A stretch of DNA of 64,000 nucleotides from Neurospora tetraspora. Its lineage: Eukaryota; Ascomycota; Sordariomycetes; Sordariales; Sordariaceae. The stretch is from the NCBI RefSeq assembly GCF_033439725.1, contig NW_026944384.1, positions 2,728,001 to 2,792,000 on the forward strand, read 5' to 3'. Made by a program: the position numbers and the translations under genes. Below, piece by piece: positions 45,841-58,184 of the stretch. Numbering within the stretch: position 1 is the first letter of the stretch; every line of letters begins with the position of its first letter. The notes beneath the pieces are model-generated. The model saw only the letters and a list, made by a program, of their open reading frames with translations. It did not search any database and was not told where the DNA came from.

Positions 45841-48800
45841 ATACTGACCAAGTCCGCTTCACATTAGCCGACCTCCTCGGGAAGCGCCAGGTACCAAGGC
45901 TCGTTAGGCCATGTTAGCTAGCTTTGTCTAGGCTTGGTTGTCAGTCAGCGGCAGCGGGTAGTTTGAAAGCGTCCCGGTCTGAGACAACTGTGATCAGGGT
46001 TCCGCCTGGATGGGTCCAAAGTGCTTGAGCTGATACCACTGACAGCCCTTGACGCGGTTTGATCCACGAAGCGCAGAAAACGGCCATTGTTTCGGGGTTT
46101 TCCCTGGCGCACTCCCTTGACTAAGCTCTACCCAGAGCGTTGGCTAGCAGATTCCTGTTCTACAGCTGCAACCGCCAACTTCTTGCCAAAGAATAAGGAA
46201 CTCGGTCATTCGCGATAACGGAATGGTTTTGATAAACCTCTTACACCGGAGGGCAAGCCCGGGCACGACGTAACGCGGCAGTCTGTCAAGTCCAACTGTT
46301 ACTTTTGAATTCTCAAGTGACATGGTCTGCGGGACCGAGGAAGACCTGTCCACAAGTAAAGCCAAGTACACAGTCGATCTGTGCTTGACAAAGAGATGGC
46401 TCCACATCGAGCTCATGATGTCGGACCCAGATGGAAGAGATAAGATAATTGAGAGGGCGCACTGCATGTTGAATGAAAGCCGAATAGTCCCTGGAAAAAA
46501 GACCCTGTGGCTGACAGTTCGGGTATTATTTCCAACCATATCCAATCAGGAATGTAACGTCTCCAAGCATGTAGCCATGTACCGCTCATATGTGCCGGGT
46601 TTCAGCTCCTTCGCTCATGAAAAGCATGTCGGGCAAGTTGGCTGAGCTTGGGTCCATGCCCGTCCTGGCGACAGATGGGGATTGGCGATGGCAGGGGATT
46701 GACTGATGAACTTGACCAGGCATCTGCATCGGGTAGCTGTGGTATTCCAAATCTTTTGATGGCGCTGGATTGCTGAATAAAGACGTGAGAGATAAAATAT
46801 GCAAGTAAATGAGATACTGACCACTTACCAATGCTCTGGGAGAAGCAGTCACCAGCCCCAAGCCATCCGACAGCCACTGGTCAATCTTCTGGTCACAAAT
46901 TCTCCGGGCATCGAGTCCCAATCTTGCGTTCGTCCAACCCTATGCAGCGTAGCAGACGGAAGCAATGCGGGTGTCGATTCCCCGGGGAAGTGGTGCGTCC
47001 CAGCATCCGTACCTTGGGGAACGGCAAAACCCCCCTCGCATCCGTCAACCCGAGTGTGCGGACTGGCGACACCCAGTGTGATCCCGACCTGCGTAGCCAA
47101 GCCATCATTGGCTGGGGTACCAGTAAGGGCGAACAAGGGGACTGTGAAAAGGTACAACGCTCAACTTGAGCTCATCACTGATTGTGATGTGCCCCTAAGG
47201 TTGAACGTGAGGTACCTCTCTCGAAACTCCAAGTCCGGCCTGGTCCGAAGCTTTTCAGTCTGTCCTACTCATGGCCGGACAGCAAGGCGTCCATCCGACG
47301 CAGAGAGAATGAATGAATAGGGTAAATCTGAAATAGAAATTGGAAGATCCATGCGCAAGTGATTCTTGGATGTCCTTGGGCGAGTGCGGCCGGGATGGCC
47401 GGGGCAGAGGGGAACTGGATCAACTGGGCAGTTGTTAGTTCAAGTCAAGGAGAGAAAGCCGCGAGGAGCCGACATACTTCGCTGCGGTGATGTTGAACAT
47501 GTCCTCCCGTCTGGCCCGTGCACTATGTACGTAATTTACAGTTCACCGTAATTGTTAGTACGGAATGCGCTGCAAACGCCCTGCTCAGTGCAGGTTGGTA
47601 CCTGGACCCCGCCAATCCTGAAACGGTAAAGCGTATTGCGGAGGACCAGCAGGGTCTCGGCTGCCCTGTGAGGCTCTGCGACAAGACATGGGAAATGGTA
47701 AAACAGGAGATCTGTAAGCTCTAGACTCTCCTCTTTCATCATCGACATGGTCACCACATTCGCATCTTCGAAAATGGCCTCGAGAAAATGGGCATTGAAT
47801 TTTCAGCATATTGCTCTTGTGTCGTACCTTAACCGTTGAGCTCGAAGGCGGCAAGCCACTCTATTACGGCAACTGGAGGTGGCTGGCAGGTTTCAGAGAT
47901 ATGTTTACTCACGGCAACATTCGGCATCATGGGCAAGAGATTTGGATGTTCACCGAACTCGAAGTTGAAGCGAAGCGGAGTGTATCGAACTCCAAGTGGT
48001 CACAATGACCAAAACAAAAACGACGGGTAAAATCCAAACTTCCGAGTAACACCAAGACGAACCTGGAAGGTGCTTACCAAGTGTAAAGATGCCCCGACAA
48101 TGGAATGAAGTTACCTACAACTAAAGGAAGGCAACACAGAAGGGGGCACAGAACGGGAAGGAGCCCGGGCTTGAGGCACCGGTTCGGACTACCAAATTGT
48201 CCCGACGAAGCACCAAGTGGAAGGGACTCCCATCTTCGGGACCGTTCGTGGTTGCAGTTGTTCAAGTGTTCCCTCTCACTCGACTGCACTTCAACTTAGT
48301 TCTGTTGAATTTCCAACTCACAAGTTTCACACAATCCCGTCACGTTCACCTACAACATGATAATCATCGCCCCCTTCGAACATCCCCATTCCGCCATCAC
48401 CTGGTTGGATGATAACCCCTATTGATTAAGTTTATTCTCACCCAGCGTTACTCTACTTTCCCAGGTTCACATCCTGGAGGCTGACTGGTTTCAGAATAAA
48501 GCATGGAATAAACACAGCGGCACACCAAGGCCCAGGTTTCAGACACCGAAAGGGTTCTAACAGGCACGGCCCGGTTCATTTATGTCAGGTACGAGATTTC
48601 GACCCCCTACGACAAAGTTCAAGCAGGGAACTCCTTCTTCAACTCACCAGGGAACATAGCTGTTGGTTTATTGTCGAGTGTTTGAGGTATGGTGCTTGAC
48701 ATGTTCCACTGTGTTTCCGTGGCTGCCTTGGCTTCCCGCCTGCGGCCAAGTTCCTGTGGCTGTCTCCCTCTCCTCAACCCTTTCTGCTCATACCTCTACC

Positions 48801-51800
48801 TCTATCGCATATCCTCACAATCATCATGGCCAAGGACAATAAGACGAGAGAAGCCGATGCAGGCTTGACAGCTTCGATCTTTATGGATAAGCTCACTGTC
48901 TAGAATCACGAGAAACCCAAAGCTAGCTAAAGTTGTGTGCAGAGAAACGTTATACAGTCCCCTCAAAGATCACCAATGAATAACTTTATTGGACACAGTT
49001 TCCGAACCATGACGACTCATGCACCGGAAACATCCCCAAGAGAGGTGATTCACACCGAACATCAAAGAGCAGTGCTTGACCAATCATGAAAGTAACGTGA
49101 CGGTACTCGATAACCTCTGGTGTTCGCTCACAGCAACACGTTGTCACTTCCGCCGTTATGTCGGAGAAAAACTCACCATGGGATGCACTGATACTGAATA
49201 CCCCGGGGGGTTGACTACACGCGAACGGCGGCTGTTCCGGCTAATGACTGCCCCTATAGTTTTTGTCCAATCCAGTTGGGGTTGTTTGGTCCCCGACATA
49301 CCATGTCGCCGACTCCCTACCGGACTCCCATCCACTCAATATGCTTAGATTTCCGGAACACCGACTCTGAGGATGCGAGGCGTACGCCATGCGTCGCGTC
49401 GGTCCTTTCACAAAAGCTACAAACGGCCGGGCCTTTGTTTTAGTTCACGGGCGGTGCCAACGGCCTGGGTCACCTTTAAGCACAAGGCCTGAATAAATGC
49501 AGCCACCCGTGGCGGGACGTAGGTCACCACTCCCCAGTATAATTGAGAAGCGATCAGTGATCGGTGAAACCTTTGCCTTGGATCGTGCAAGATCAACCAG
49601 ATCCCCCCGCATAATGATGTATGCAGCTAATCTCACCAGCACTACGAGCTTAGCGACCGTTTATTCCCTGAGACAGCGAGGCACGCGAGCAGTCACATGT
49701 TTATGGGTCAACTGTGGCTTTCCAGTCGCGTCAACACCACGAGATATCTCTGGTTTGGGATTCCACTTTTCAATGCTATGCCGAATCGCCGTATTTTGAG
49801 GCTTACTACGGCTGCGAGCAGGGCAGAAACCGACGATCAGCAACCCTTCCCCATGAGTCTGCCACATTTCTGGACAGTCTAGATTTGTTCTGAGGCAAAG
49901 TCCTGTGAGCAAGCTTCCCTCCTTTCCCAGGGGACCTAACGCCACTCCCTCCACTCAGCCCCAGCCGTTTCCTCAGGGCTGACTTTAGAGTGATGCTCTA
50001 CATACAGCCCCGCCTGCTTTGTATGCTGCTACCGCCCGATGCGAAGGAAGTTCATCATAGGGGTCCACAGCCATGTTTCGATAGTTCATGACGTCTGCAC
50101 GATCCCTACCCACATGAACGACATGGGGAGTGTTCATCAATACGAACAAGGGTGGTACGGGTACCGATCAGTAAGAAGCACAGGTTTTCTTTAAATCGCC
50201 ACCCCGGCCTTGCGCTTCTAGTGTTTTGATATGGCTACGGCATTCCAACCCACATACGGAAGCTAGACCTTGCCTTGGTGCCCAGATATTGTAAGATCCG
50301 TTCATTCCGTATGAGAGTTCGGTTGAGACGAGAACGAGCCTCGGGCTTTCTGCCAGTCACGAGAATGTAGACCGCGGGTCGGGTTTGGCGGCTTCGGTGT
50401 GTGCCGATCCGGAAGGAACGGAAGGCTCTTCCGATTAGAGGTTGAGGGCTGGTATGCAATTTTTTTTACATGCGTGCGCTTTTGGATCCCGATGCTCTTC
50501 CTCGGCCCTTCTTCGGAATCGTAGGATTTGAGCTCATGTCTTGTAAGCTGCTGATCAGAGGTCTGCGATCGATCGTTGTAGCCTCACCGCGTCGAGGTCA
50601 GCAAGCAGGAAAATCAGAGGGCGGATGAAGACTGGAGGATGTTGCGTCACTTGCCGAAAAGTGATGTCGGCTATAGTTGGTAAGCAAGTAAACACGCTTT
50701 ACTCGAACTATCATTTTGCTATTTTCACCTCCGGATCATCTTTGTTGGATCCAGGGGCATAGCTTATATTGCCATCCTCCTGATGGGGGCATCTCAAATT
50801 TACATGTTGAGTAACATTACGAACTCACTCACGAGTCACGAACACAGGAACCGTCAGCCAACCATGGCAAGGCCATTGACTTAACTCGACGTGTCATCTT
50901 TTGGTACTTAACGAAATTAAAACAGGAGAATACATCAAGTTAGTAGAGCAGTCTGCACATAGGACGACAAGTGTATATCTCAACGGCGTCTATTGTCACT
51001 TGCTCACAGAGTGTCTACTACCTCTAAAGCTCAACAAATCTTGACAACAGCAATCAACATTGTTGATCGAACTATCAGGATCAATCCTCACCACCCCCCA
51101 CCACACCAGTGTGGCCTATGAGTCCTGCGTATCCGCTACCTCCGTCCAAGTCCTCGCTGTTATCTCTCTTCATCCATTTCATCTGCCTTCTCTGACGCAC
51201 AACCCGGAACGAAAGCAGCCGGATGAGGCAATCACTCCATCCCCTCACACTTCCCTAAAATGTGATGGGTCCTTGCCACTTTGTCGAGCTCACACTGATT
51301 TTGCCTTCGAACACTACTCTATATGTCCGGTACGGCTGGCCAGAGTTGACATGCACAGCGAACGGACATGTACCGGTTCAACGATCCGTGATGTCCAGAA
51401 CTCTTTATCTTTTCCGCACTCCAAGTAGTTCTCAACCAACGACTCGTGGTGGCGTTTCTGACTGACTGAACCAAAACAACATCCGGCACACCCTAAACTA
51501 AAGTGCTTTCGAAGCCAAAGCGTGCCTTGACAACAACAACAACAACTGTTTTGGCGTAGTCTATTCTGCCAGTCCTTTGACCATTGCCACTCAGCAACTG
51601 TTCGCGACGAGAGGCCGATGATGCTTGCAGAGTAGTTCATGACACATGAGGATCAACCAATTGTTGATTCACCATGCACGAAGCTATTGTCAGAGTCGAT
51701 GGGAAAGGTCGGATAGTCGTATCTGAAGCTAGGTACCATGAGATTGAATATCAGGATTGGTTCGCCAGCTCGTTGAAGATGGACCTGAGTAGTTGGTTTA

Positions 51801-52235
51801 GAGGTCTAGTTCCTGGAAATTGAACGCCAATGGTTAAAAGGTTTTAGAATCCGGTCATATACCAGGGATAGAAACGTATGAACAGAGGAAGGAAAGAAGG
51901 AGCTCAAACCTCAATGGTCCCAGGGTTTCTAGTTGCGATAGCGCGAGGTCTTTCTCAGAAAGTATATGATCGAATGTCATGGGACTTTCCAAGTCATCAC
52001 ATGTCAAGCAGCGCAGCGCTGCTGTACTGCATCGATACGATGCCATGCGCCTGCCATCGCTCCTGCCATCATTCCTGCCACCGCTCCTGCCGCGCTGCCC
52101 TCCCCCAGACATCGGACGACAGACCCCCTCCTTCCCGCGCACCTCCCCAGACTGGCCCAGGCAGCAGGCACCACAAGTGGCAAGCACCATATAAGGTCCG
52201 TTACCTAGCCCCTCTACCACAACGGGGAGCCCTGT

Positions 52236-52261
52236 GGTCTCATGGCGCAGTGGTTACCGTT
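52236..52261 (+). other. tRNA 5'-half-like fragment
   Basis: GGTCTCATGGCGCAGTGGTTA resembles the acceptor-stem and D-arm start of a tRNA, closest to a tRNA-Trp pattern in my judgement. The D stem is not closed (CCGTTG follows instead of GCGC) and no anticodon or T arm comes after it. It is therefore a relic or a chance match, not a gene. Confidence 0.4.
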
Positions 52262-53304
52262 GATGAATAACTTAGCGTGGCGGTTTTCGTAAAGTCTGCA
52301 GCTGGGGTATTGTCGTTCGTTCTACAAACCTACCTGGGCGACTTAGCTTTTTTGCATTTTTTATTTGATCGGGGAAGGGATGAGGATGTCGTAAATGATG
52401 GTTTGCGGTTTTTGTTTTTTGTTTTGAGGTTTAAAATGGGGGTTGTTGTTTGTAGTGTCGTTTGCAGCACCGTTCGACCGACTAAGATTTCGCCTTTTTG
52501 CACCTCCTCAGACACTCGGACACTCCGCATTTATGGTCTTAACACGAAACGACGAGACGACCTTGGTCTTTTAAGTTGTTTGAGGTTGGCGATTGCAAAT
52601 GGCGTCGGCATGCTGCTCCCTCAAAGAGTTTGGGGTGTGCGAAGTTTGCTCTTCTCCTTGTTGGGAAGTTGAGAGAAATGTCTTCGAGTTTCTTGGAGAA
52701 CATGGAGGCAAGATGGTCAAGCATCGTCACCCTCTCCATAACCGTGGTGTTTTTTTTTTTTTGGAGACAGTTCCGTTGTCCTTATGCGGCCGTGCTGTTC
52801 ATTTAAGATGGTTTATTTTGCATTCGATGATGCTTTTGGTGATTGTATCGACGGAACTCTGAGTTCTTTGTCTTTCTCGAATCAGTCAAGCAGATCTTGA
52901 AGGTTCTTCATGAGCCGAAGGACGACAAAAAGAGGAAACAGCGACTCATGCGTTTTCGAATCCCGTTATGCAACGGAAGTGAATTCCACCGAGTTCCGTA
53001 TAGCTAGTAGTACCCGGACTTCGTGCAACACAGCTGCATGTGCAGTTGATGTCTAGTACCCCGCCTTTTAATGAGACTCGATGATCGTGATGGGAATCGT
53101 GTACTCAACCATTGCCTCAACTACTGACGTGAACAGCACAGCAGAGTGCCAGGGCAAGTAAAGATATCCTTTTCCTTTTCATCCGTCATCATCCGCCTGC
53201 TCGAACCTCGCTAGATAATATTAGACCAACTCAGCACACCAAACAGCATCATACCAAACAAGCATACATACCAACACCCGAACCAGAACGAACCGCTACC
53301 AACC

Positions 53305-55346
53305 ATGGGCGACTCTACTACTCACCCCCAACGAACGATCTACGGCCGCCCTCGCCTTCTCGACATCCAAACTACCGTCCCCGACCCACGAATCCTCTTC
53401 ATGAAAAACGTCTTCATCCATCTCAAATCCTCCCCGTTCCCCATCCGCGCCAACGTCTACCTCCCCAAAGAACCCCAACCAGATATTGAAAAGAAATACC
53501 CAGTCATAGTAACCTACGGCCCCTACGGCAAGGACATCCCCTACTCTTCATTCCACCCGGGTTCCTTCGCCGAGGTCAACGCCGAGCAGCGGTCCGAGTT
53601 CTCCGCCTGGGAGACGCCCGATCCGGTGTACTGGTGCGGCCAGGGGTACGCGGTGGTGCGGGCGGACGAGCGCGGGACGGGCCAGAGCCCGGGGTTGTTG
53701 GATACGATGAGCAGGGACACGAGCGAGTGTTTCTGTGAGGTGATTGAGTGGTGTGCGGAGCAGGAGTGGTCGAATGGGAAGGTGGGGTTGTTGGGGGTTA
53801 GTTATTATGCTGGTGAGTGACTATGCGATGGTCGCTTGTTTAGTGTTGATACGGGGTTGGGTGCCGTGGTGGTTGAGAGAAGAAGGAGAAAAAGGGGGAG
53901 AATAAGAACGGTTATTGACAATCGAAACAGGTTCGCAATGGCGAGTCGCTGCTCGTCGACCGAAAGGCTTAGCGGCCATCATCCCCTGGGAAGGCATGTC
54001 GGACTACTACCGTGATCGGTGTCGACATGGCGGAATCCTTTCTAACAACTTCATCGATATCTGGTGGAACCGGCAGGTGCTGGTTAACCAGTATGGCTTG
54101 CCCGGCCGCTCCAAACTGGAGTTCCCACCTGACGGACCCGGCGCCAGGGGCCAGGAAGATACGATCGAAGGTGACCTGTCCGAGGAACAGTTGGCAGCAA
54201 ACAGGAACGACCAGACCAAAGACAACGAGGCGCACCGGTTCCGCGATGAGGATTATTACGCCAGCAAGGAGTATCGACTTGAAGACATCGAAGTTCCTGT
54301 GCTTAGCGTGGCGAACTGGGGTGGCATCACGCTCCATCTGCGCGGGAACGTGCTGGGTTATATGTATGCCGGATCAAAGTTCAAGTATCTGCGTTTCATC
54401 ACCGGTCGACACGATCTTCCGTTCTACTATAAGGAGCAAGTTGAGCTCCAGAAAAGTTTCCTTGATGCCTTTCTCAAGGGAGAGGACAGGGTCGGCTGGA
54501 GTGTCCCGGACAAAGTCTCTCCAATCGAGATAACGCTGCGCAAAGGTAATATCGGGTTCAATGATGCAGAGAAGGAGAAAGCGTACGAGAAAAGGTCAGA
54601 GGGCCAATGGCCGCTTAATTCAACAGAGTATACAGACTTCTATCTTGGATCTGATCACACTCTCTCCCGGAACAAGCCAAACCCGACCACGCCAAAGCAG
54701 ATCGGATACAAAGCTCTCGGAAGCCTGGACAAGCCTGAGCTGGTACAGTTCATCTCGGCACCCTTCGAGAAAGAGACCGAGATAACCGGCCACATCGTGG
54801 CGCACTTGAATGTCTCGGTGACACCTGAGAACCCGCAGAACGAGGCAGACATTGACCTCTTCCTGACCATTCGCCATATCGACCCTTCGGGGAACGAAGT
54901 GTTCTACACCGGAACGGCGGGTGACCCCGTCCCTGTCTGCAAAGGCTGGCTCCGAGTGAGCAACCGAAAGGTCCACGAGGAGAATCCCAAGCACAAGCCG
55001 TGGCTTCCTTATAGAGAATACTTCTCGGCGGATGTTCTTCCCGTTAAGGCTGGGGAGGTGTACGGCGTTGACGTTGAGCTCTGGCCAACCAACGTGGTGG
55101 TGGGCGTAGGTGGTAGGATTGTGCTTGAGGTTGCCAGTGGCGACACGCAAGGAGCTGGGATCTTCCAGCACAACTCTGAGACAGACAGGTGAGTTTCCTT
55201 TTCAACGGTAGGATTCCCTGGGTTTGGTCGTCGCGTGCTAACATTGCTCCAGACCCGGTTCCAAGTTTGCTGGCCAGAACCATATCCATTTCGGAGACGG
55301 CTTTGACAACTATGTCACGCTGCCGATAATCCCAGAACTCATCTAA
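53305..55346 (+). CDS. CocE/NonD-family hydrolase (X-Pro dipeptidyl-peptidase-like)
   Basis: Exons 53305-53812, 53931-55188 and 55253-55346 give 619 aa, all phases consistent (GTGAGT donors, CAG acceptors). The family consists of alpha/beta-hydrolases cleaving esters or acylated peptides. The nucleophile serine is S166 in GVSYYAG, rebuilt across the first splice. The RADERGTGQSPG loop and ITGRHDLPFYY fit the hydrolase fold. The C-terminal half (from about 330) is a beta jelly roll (DFYLGSDHTLS, FISAPFEKETEITGHIVAHLNV, DIDLFLTIRHIDPSG, GWLRVSNRK) ending NYVTLPIIPELI. No signal peptide is seen, so a cytosolic enzyme is likely. The substrate cannot be read from sequence. Confidence 0.9.
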
Positions 55347-55767
55347 TTTGTGCAATGTGGACGTCAGGCGATCTTTGGACAGCGATAAATGGTGTTGTAT
55401 TCCAGAAGAAGGGGTATTGTATGCCTGGTGAATCGTTGTCCAGAACAGTGTTCGCTTTGCTAGTGTTGCCAAAAAATTTTGTTTGAACCCCAAGTGTTGT
55501 GTCCGTGGGATTGAGTGCCCGTAAATTTACGCTGAAAATGTGCTGTTCGTCGTTCGTCGTGACGAGATTCCCTCCCAGTCGCTGTGTCCTCCCTCCTCGT
55601 TCGCTCTTCCTGCTGTGCCTCCGCGTCCACCCCGGCATCCCCTCTTCATCCACCACCCCCGCGAGATACCCCAACGTTGCCACGCAACATCCATCAGCGT
55701 TGGCACAGAAAAACGTCTGGTGAGTTGCCGTTGTCCCCGTATCAGGCGTTCTCGAGTAAGCAGTTGT
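55347..55767. other. Convergent 3' intergenic region
   Basis: About 420 bp between the stop codons of the hydrolase and the DUF2462-type gene, probably both 3' UTRs. Short open frames appear on both strands; nothing is recognised. Confidence 0.55.
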
Positions 55768-56037
55768 TTAGCCGAACTTTCTGGTGCCGCCCTTGAATTT
55801 CTCCTTGTTCTCCTCCTTCTTGCCCTTGCCGATCAGCTCCAGATGACCAGCTCTGGCGCCCAACATCTTCTCGGTTTTGGCCGCCATGCCGGCGGTGAAC
55901 TTCTTCTGGACCTTGTCGGCCTTGGTCTTGTTCTTCTTGACCTTGGAGACGCCCGACTTCTTGGGAGTCTTGCCGCCCTTGGACCGGTTTAGTCCAGGGT
56001 TGGGCTTGGTGATTTTGCTGCCCGAGCCTTGGGCCAT
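55768..56037 (-). CDS. Small basic DUF2462/UPF0390-type protein
   Basis: 89 aa, very Lys-rich. It begins MAQGSGSKITKPNPGLNRSKGG, followed by KVKKNKTKADKVQKKFTAGMAAKTEKMLGARAGHLELIGKG. The KKFTxGxxAKTEKxLGxRAGHLEL block is the family signature, shared with animal leydig-cell-tumour 10-kDa-like proteins. Such proteins are small, basic and probably nucleolar; a precise role is not established. The ATG at 56037 is chosen because it gives the conserved MAQG start; the frame stays open upstream with unlike composition. It is divergent from epsilon-COP. Confidence 0.85.
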   Translation of the reverse strand: MAQGSGSKITKPNPGLNRSKGGKTPKKSGVSKVKKNKTKADKVQKKFTAGMAAKTEKMLGARAGHLELIGKGKKEENKEKFKGGTRKFG

Positions 56038-56564
56038 GTTGGCGGTGGTTCGGATTGAGTTTTTGAATGAGGCGACAACCGGATTGTGGAGGTCGCGCAG
56101 ATTGAAGAAAAAGGGAAAAAAGAAGGAAATGAAAAGAGAAAATCGAAGAAGTTGCAGACAAGTCGACGCAGGCTGCTCACCGCCAAAATTATGACCGGCA
56201 GAATTCTTTCCAGACGAACGTGCGCACTGACCAATCCCCACATCCCCTCCACGGGCAAGCTGGGGCGGGCATGTTCCGCCTCCACCAGACAGCTCCACGT
56301 CGAGGTACCCGTTTGGCTGTCCACTTTCTACTTGGTGGCTTTATCCCCTATCAACCACTGAAGCTATACTGAACTGTCCATCATTCAACAATCAACAACA
56401 AACAGTCCCTATACCGACAACAACCAACAACTTTACGACATCAATACCTGGGTCATCCCATAATCTCACACCAGGCCGGTCCTCGACGCCAACTTAACCC
56501 TTGCCATTCGATCAATACCACCATCATCTAATAATCCTAAAACTCCCCCAAACCGATAATCAAG
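56038..56564. promoter_or_regulatory. Divergent promoter of the DUF2462-type and epsilon-COP genes
   Basis: 527 bp between two divergent starts. It contains CAACAAC/ACCAACAAC-rich leader sequence at 56385-56430, typical of fungal 5' UTRs. No clear TATA box is seen. Confidence 0.5.
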
Positions 56565-57675
56565 ATGTCCGACCCCTTCGGAGCCGAGGCCGAGTTAATC
56601 AACATCGAGAGCCACTTCCACCAAGGCCAATACCAAGAAGTCATCGACTTCGACACCACCTCCTTCTCGTCCGAGAACGCCCTCCCCGCGCGCGTCCTCC
56701 AGCTGCGCGCGCGCATCGCGCTCGGCCAGGCCGAGGACGTGCTCGCCGAAGTTGCGGGAGAGAAGAAGCCGGAGCTCGAGGCGGTGGGCGCGCTGGCCCA
56801 GCTGAGCGCGGGCGACGCCGAGTCGGCCGTGGAGACGATCGAGCAGCTGGCGGCCACGGACGCGGGCGAAATCGGGATCGTCCAGGTCGTGGGCGGGACG
56901 GTGCTGGCGGCGGCGGGTAAAGCCGACGAGGCGCTGGCGCTGCTGCAGAGACACCAGGGCAACCTGGAGGCTGTCGCGCTGATTGTGCACATCTACCTGG
57001 CGCAGAACAGGACGGACTTGGCGGTTAAGGAGGTGGCCAGCGCGCGGAGGCTGGCGCAGGATAGTCTGCTGTTTAACCTGGCTGAGTCGTGGGTTGGGTT
57101 GAGGCTGGTTAGTTTTCTCCCCTTTCCCCCTTTTGAGCGAGACAGGAGGAAGGAGGATCCAGGAGGTCAGGTTGTGTGCGATTGGAATAAGCGGTTTTAC
57201 TGACTCTTGACTTTTTGTCTACTACTACTCAACAGGGCGGCGACAAGTACCAACAAGCATTTTACGTCTTCGAAGAGCTTGCACAAGCACCCGCTACCTC
57301 TTCCGTACGGAGTCTCGTCTCGCAGGCCGTTGCCGAGCTCCATCTCGGCCGCACAGAGGAGTCTCAGGCTGCTCTGGACCAGGCGCTCAAGAAGGAGCCC
57401 GGATTCGCGGACGCCATTGCGAACCAGCTCGTCTGGAGCGTCATTACTGGGCAAGATTCGGCTGAGTACAAGGCGTACGTTACACATATACACACATGGC
57501 TCCGGTTTCCTACCTATGCCTCTCCTTTGTTACTTACACATGCTAACATATATGTCTGCTTTACAGTGCCCTCGAGCAGGCTGATCCCAACCACCCCTTC
57601 CTGACCGATTTGGCCGAGAAGAGCGACCTCTTTGACAAGGCGGCGATAAAGTACAAGGCCAAGGTTTCTGCTTAA
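56565..57675 (+). CDS. sec28: Coatomer subunit epsilon (epsilon-COP)
   Basis: Part of the COPI coat that returns vesicles from Golgi to ER. Exons 56565-57107, 57236-57474 and 57567-57675 give 296 aa, the usual size. It begins MSDPFGAEAELINIESHFHQGQYQEVIDF and forms TPR-like helical hairpins throughout (LPARVLQLRARIALGQ, DEALALLQRHQGNLEAVALIVHIYLAQNR, LAQDSLLFNLAESWVGL, GRTEESQAALDQALKKEPGFADAIANQLV). The tail is NHPFLTDLAEKSDLFDKAAIKYKAKVSA, the conserved family end. The second splice completes A with GC+T. The donors are GTTAGT and GTACGT. The first exon is GC-rich and strongly codon-biased. Confidence 0.93.
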
Positions 57676-58184
57676 GCGAATGCTTTGGGCGAGACGATGA
57701 TGAACATGAAAGATATCTCTTAATTCACAAAAAGGGCAAGCGGGGGGAAGCAACGAGAGACGAAAGACGAGGGCGTGGAATAATGTTTGTTGAAGAGGAT
57801 TCAAGGAGAACAAGAGAAGCTCTGTGACCTTGGTAGTGATGCTGACATGCGAGTATAAATACTAGACAGAGGAGTAATGGTTCTCACGGCAATGAGGTCG
57901 AGTCGATCCAATGCTTTCTGAACTTGGATCTTGGAAGATGTGTAGCAATGCACTATACAGCTGGGTGAATGAAAGCAGCATGTCGTATCTCTTTGCAGTA
58001 TTCCGATACAGTAACCTTGGCGAAATGATCAAGGTTTCAACTTTCAGCCTCAATAGACCCGGGTACTGTCACGGGGGGCATTACAAAAAGAGGGTCTTGT
58101 TACGTGATGAGTTCCTTTTTGTATCTTCTCCGTACGAACCCCTTACGAAGCCCGCGAACGCGCCATTGATAGCCGTATTTCAAT
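57676..58184. other. Intergenic region right of epsilon-COP
   Basis: About 0.5 kb: the epsilon-COP 3' UTR, then normal-composition DNA up to the AT-rich block. No supported gene. Confidence 0.5.

Larger units (their letters stand above)
42800..53304. other. Gene-poor interval of about 10.5 kb
   Basis: GC content is ordinary, unlike the RIP blocks, and I see no transposon ends. Frames of up to about 211 codons occur on both strands but overlap each other, use unlikely codons and show no domain. Candidates inspected include 43987-44622 (minus), 46799-47320 (plus), 46144-46545 (minus), 51060-51428 (plus) and 51855-52220 (minus). Small landmarks are a G-rich repeat at 43850, a hairpin at 45814 and a tRNA-like fragment at 52236. 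A repeated TCCTGCCA/TCGCT motif lies at 52050-52090. It could hold long non-coding RNAs or far-upstream regulatory DNA; coding exons with many introns cannot be excluded. Confidence 0.4.

Noticed and set aside
46799-47320. 173-codon plus-strand frame and an overlapping 102-codon minus frame
   Set aside because: Neither shows a recognisable family pattern, signal peptide or splice-supported extension. They lie in a region where both strands have many equal frames.
48455-48485. T-arm-like sequence CCAGGTTCACATCCTGG
   Set aside because: The stem is good, but the loop is not the standard TTCRANY and no acceptor, D or anticodon arm can be placed upstream.
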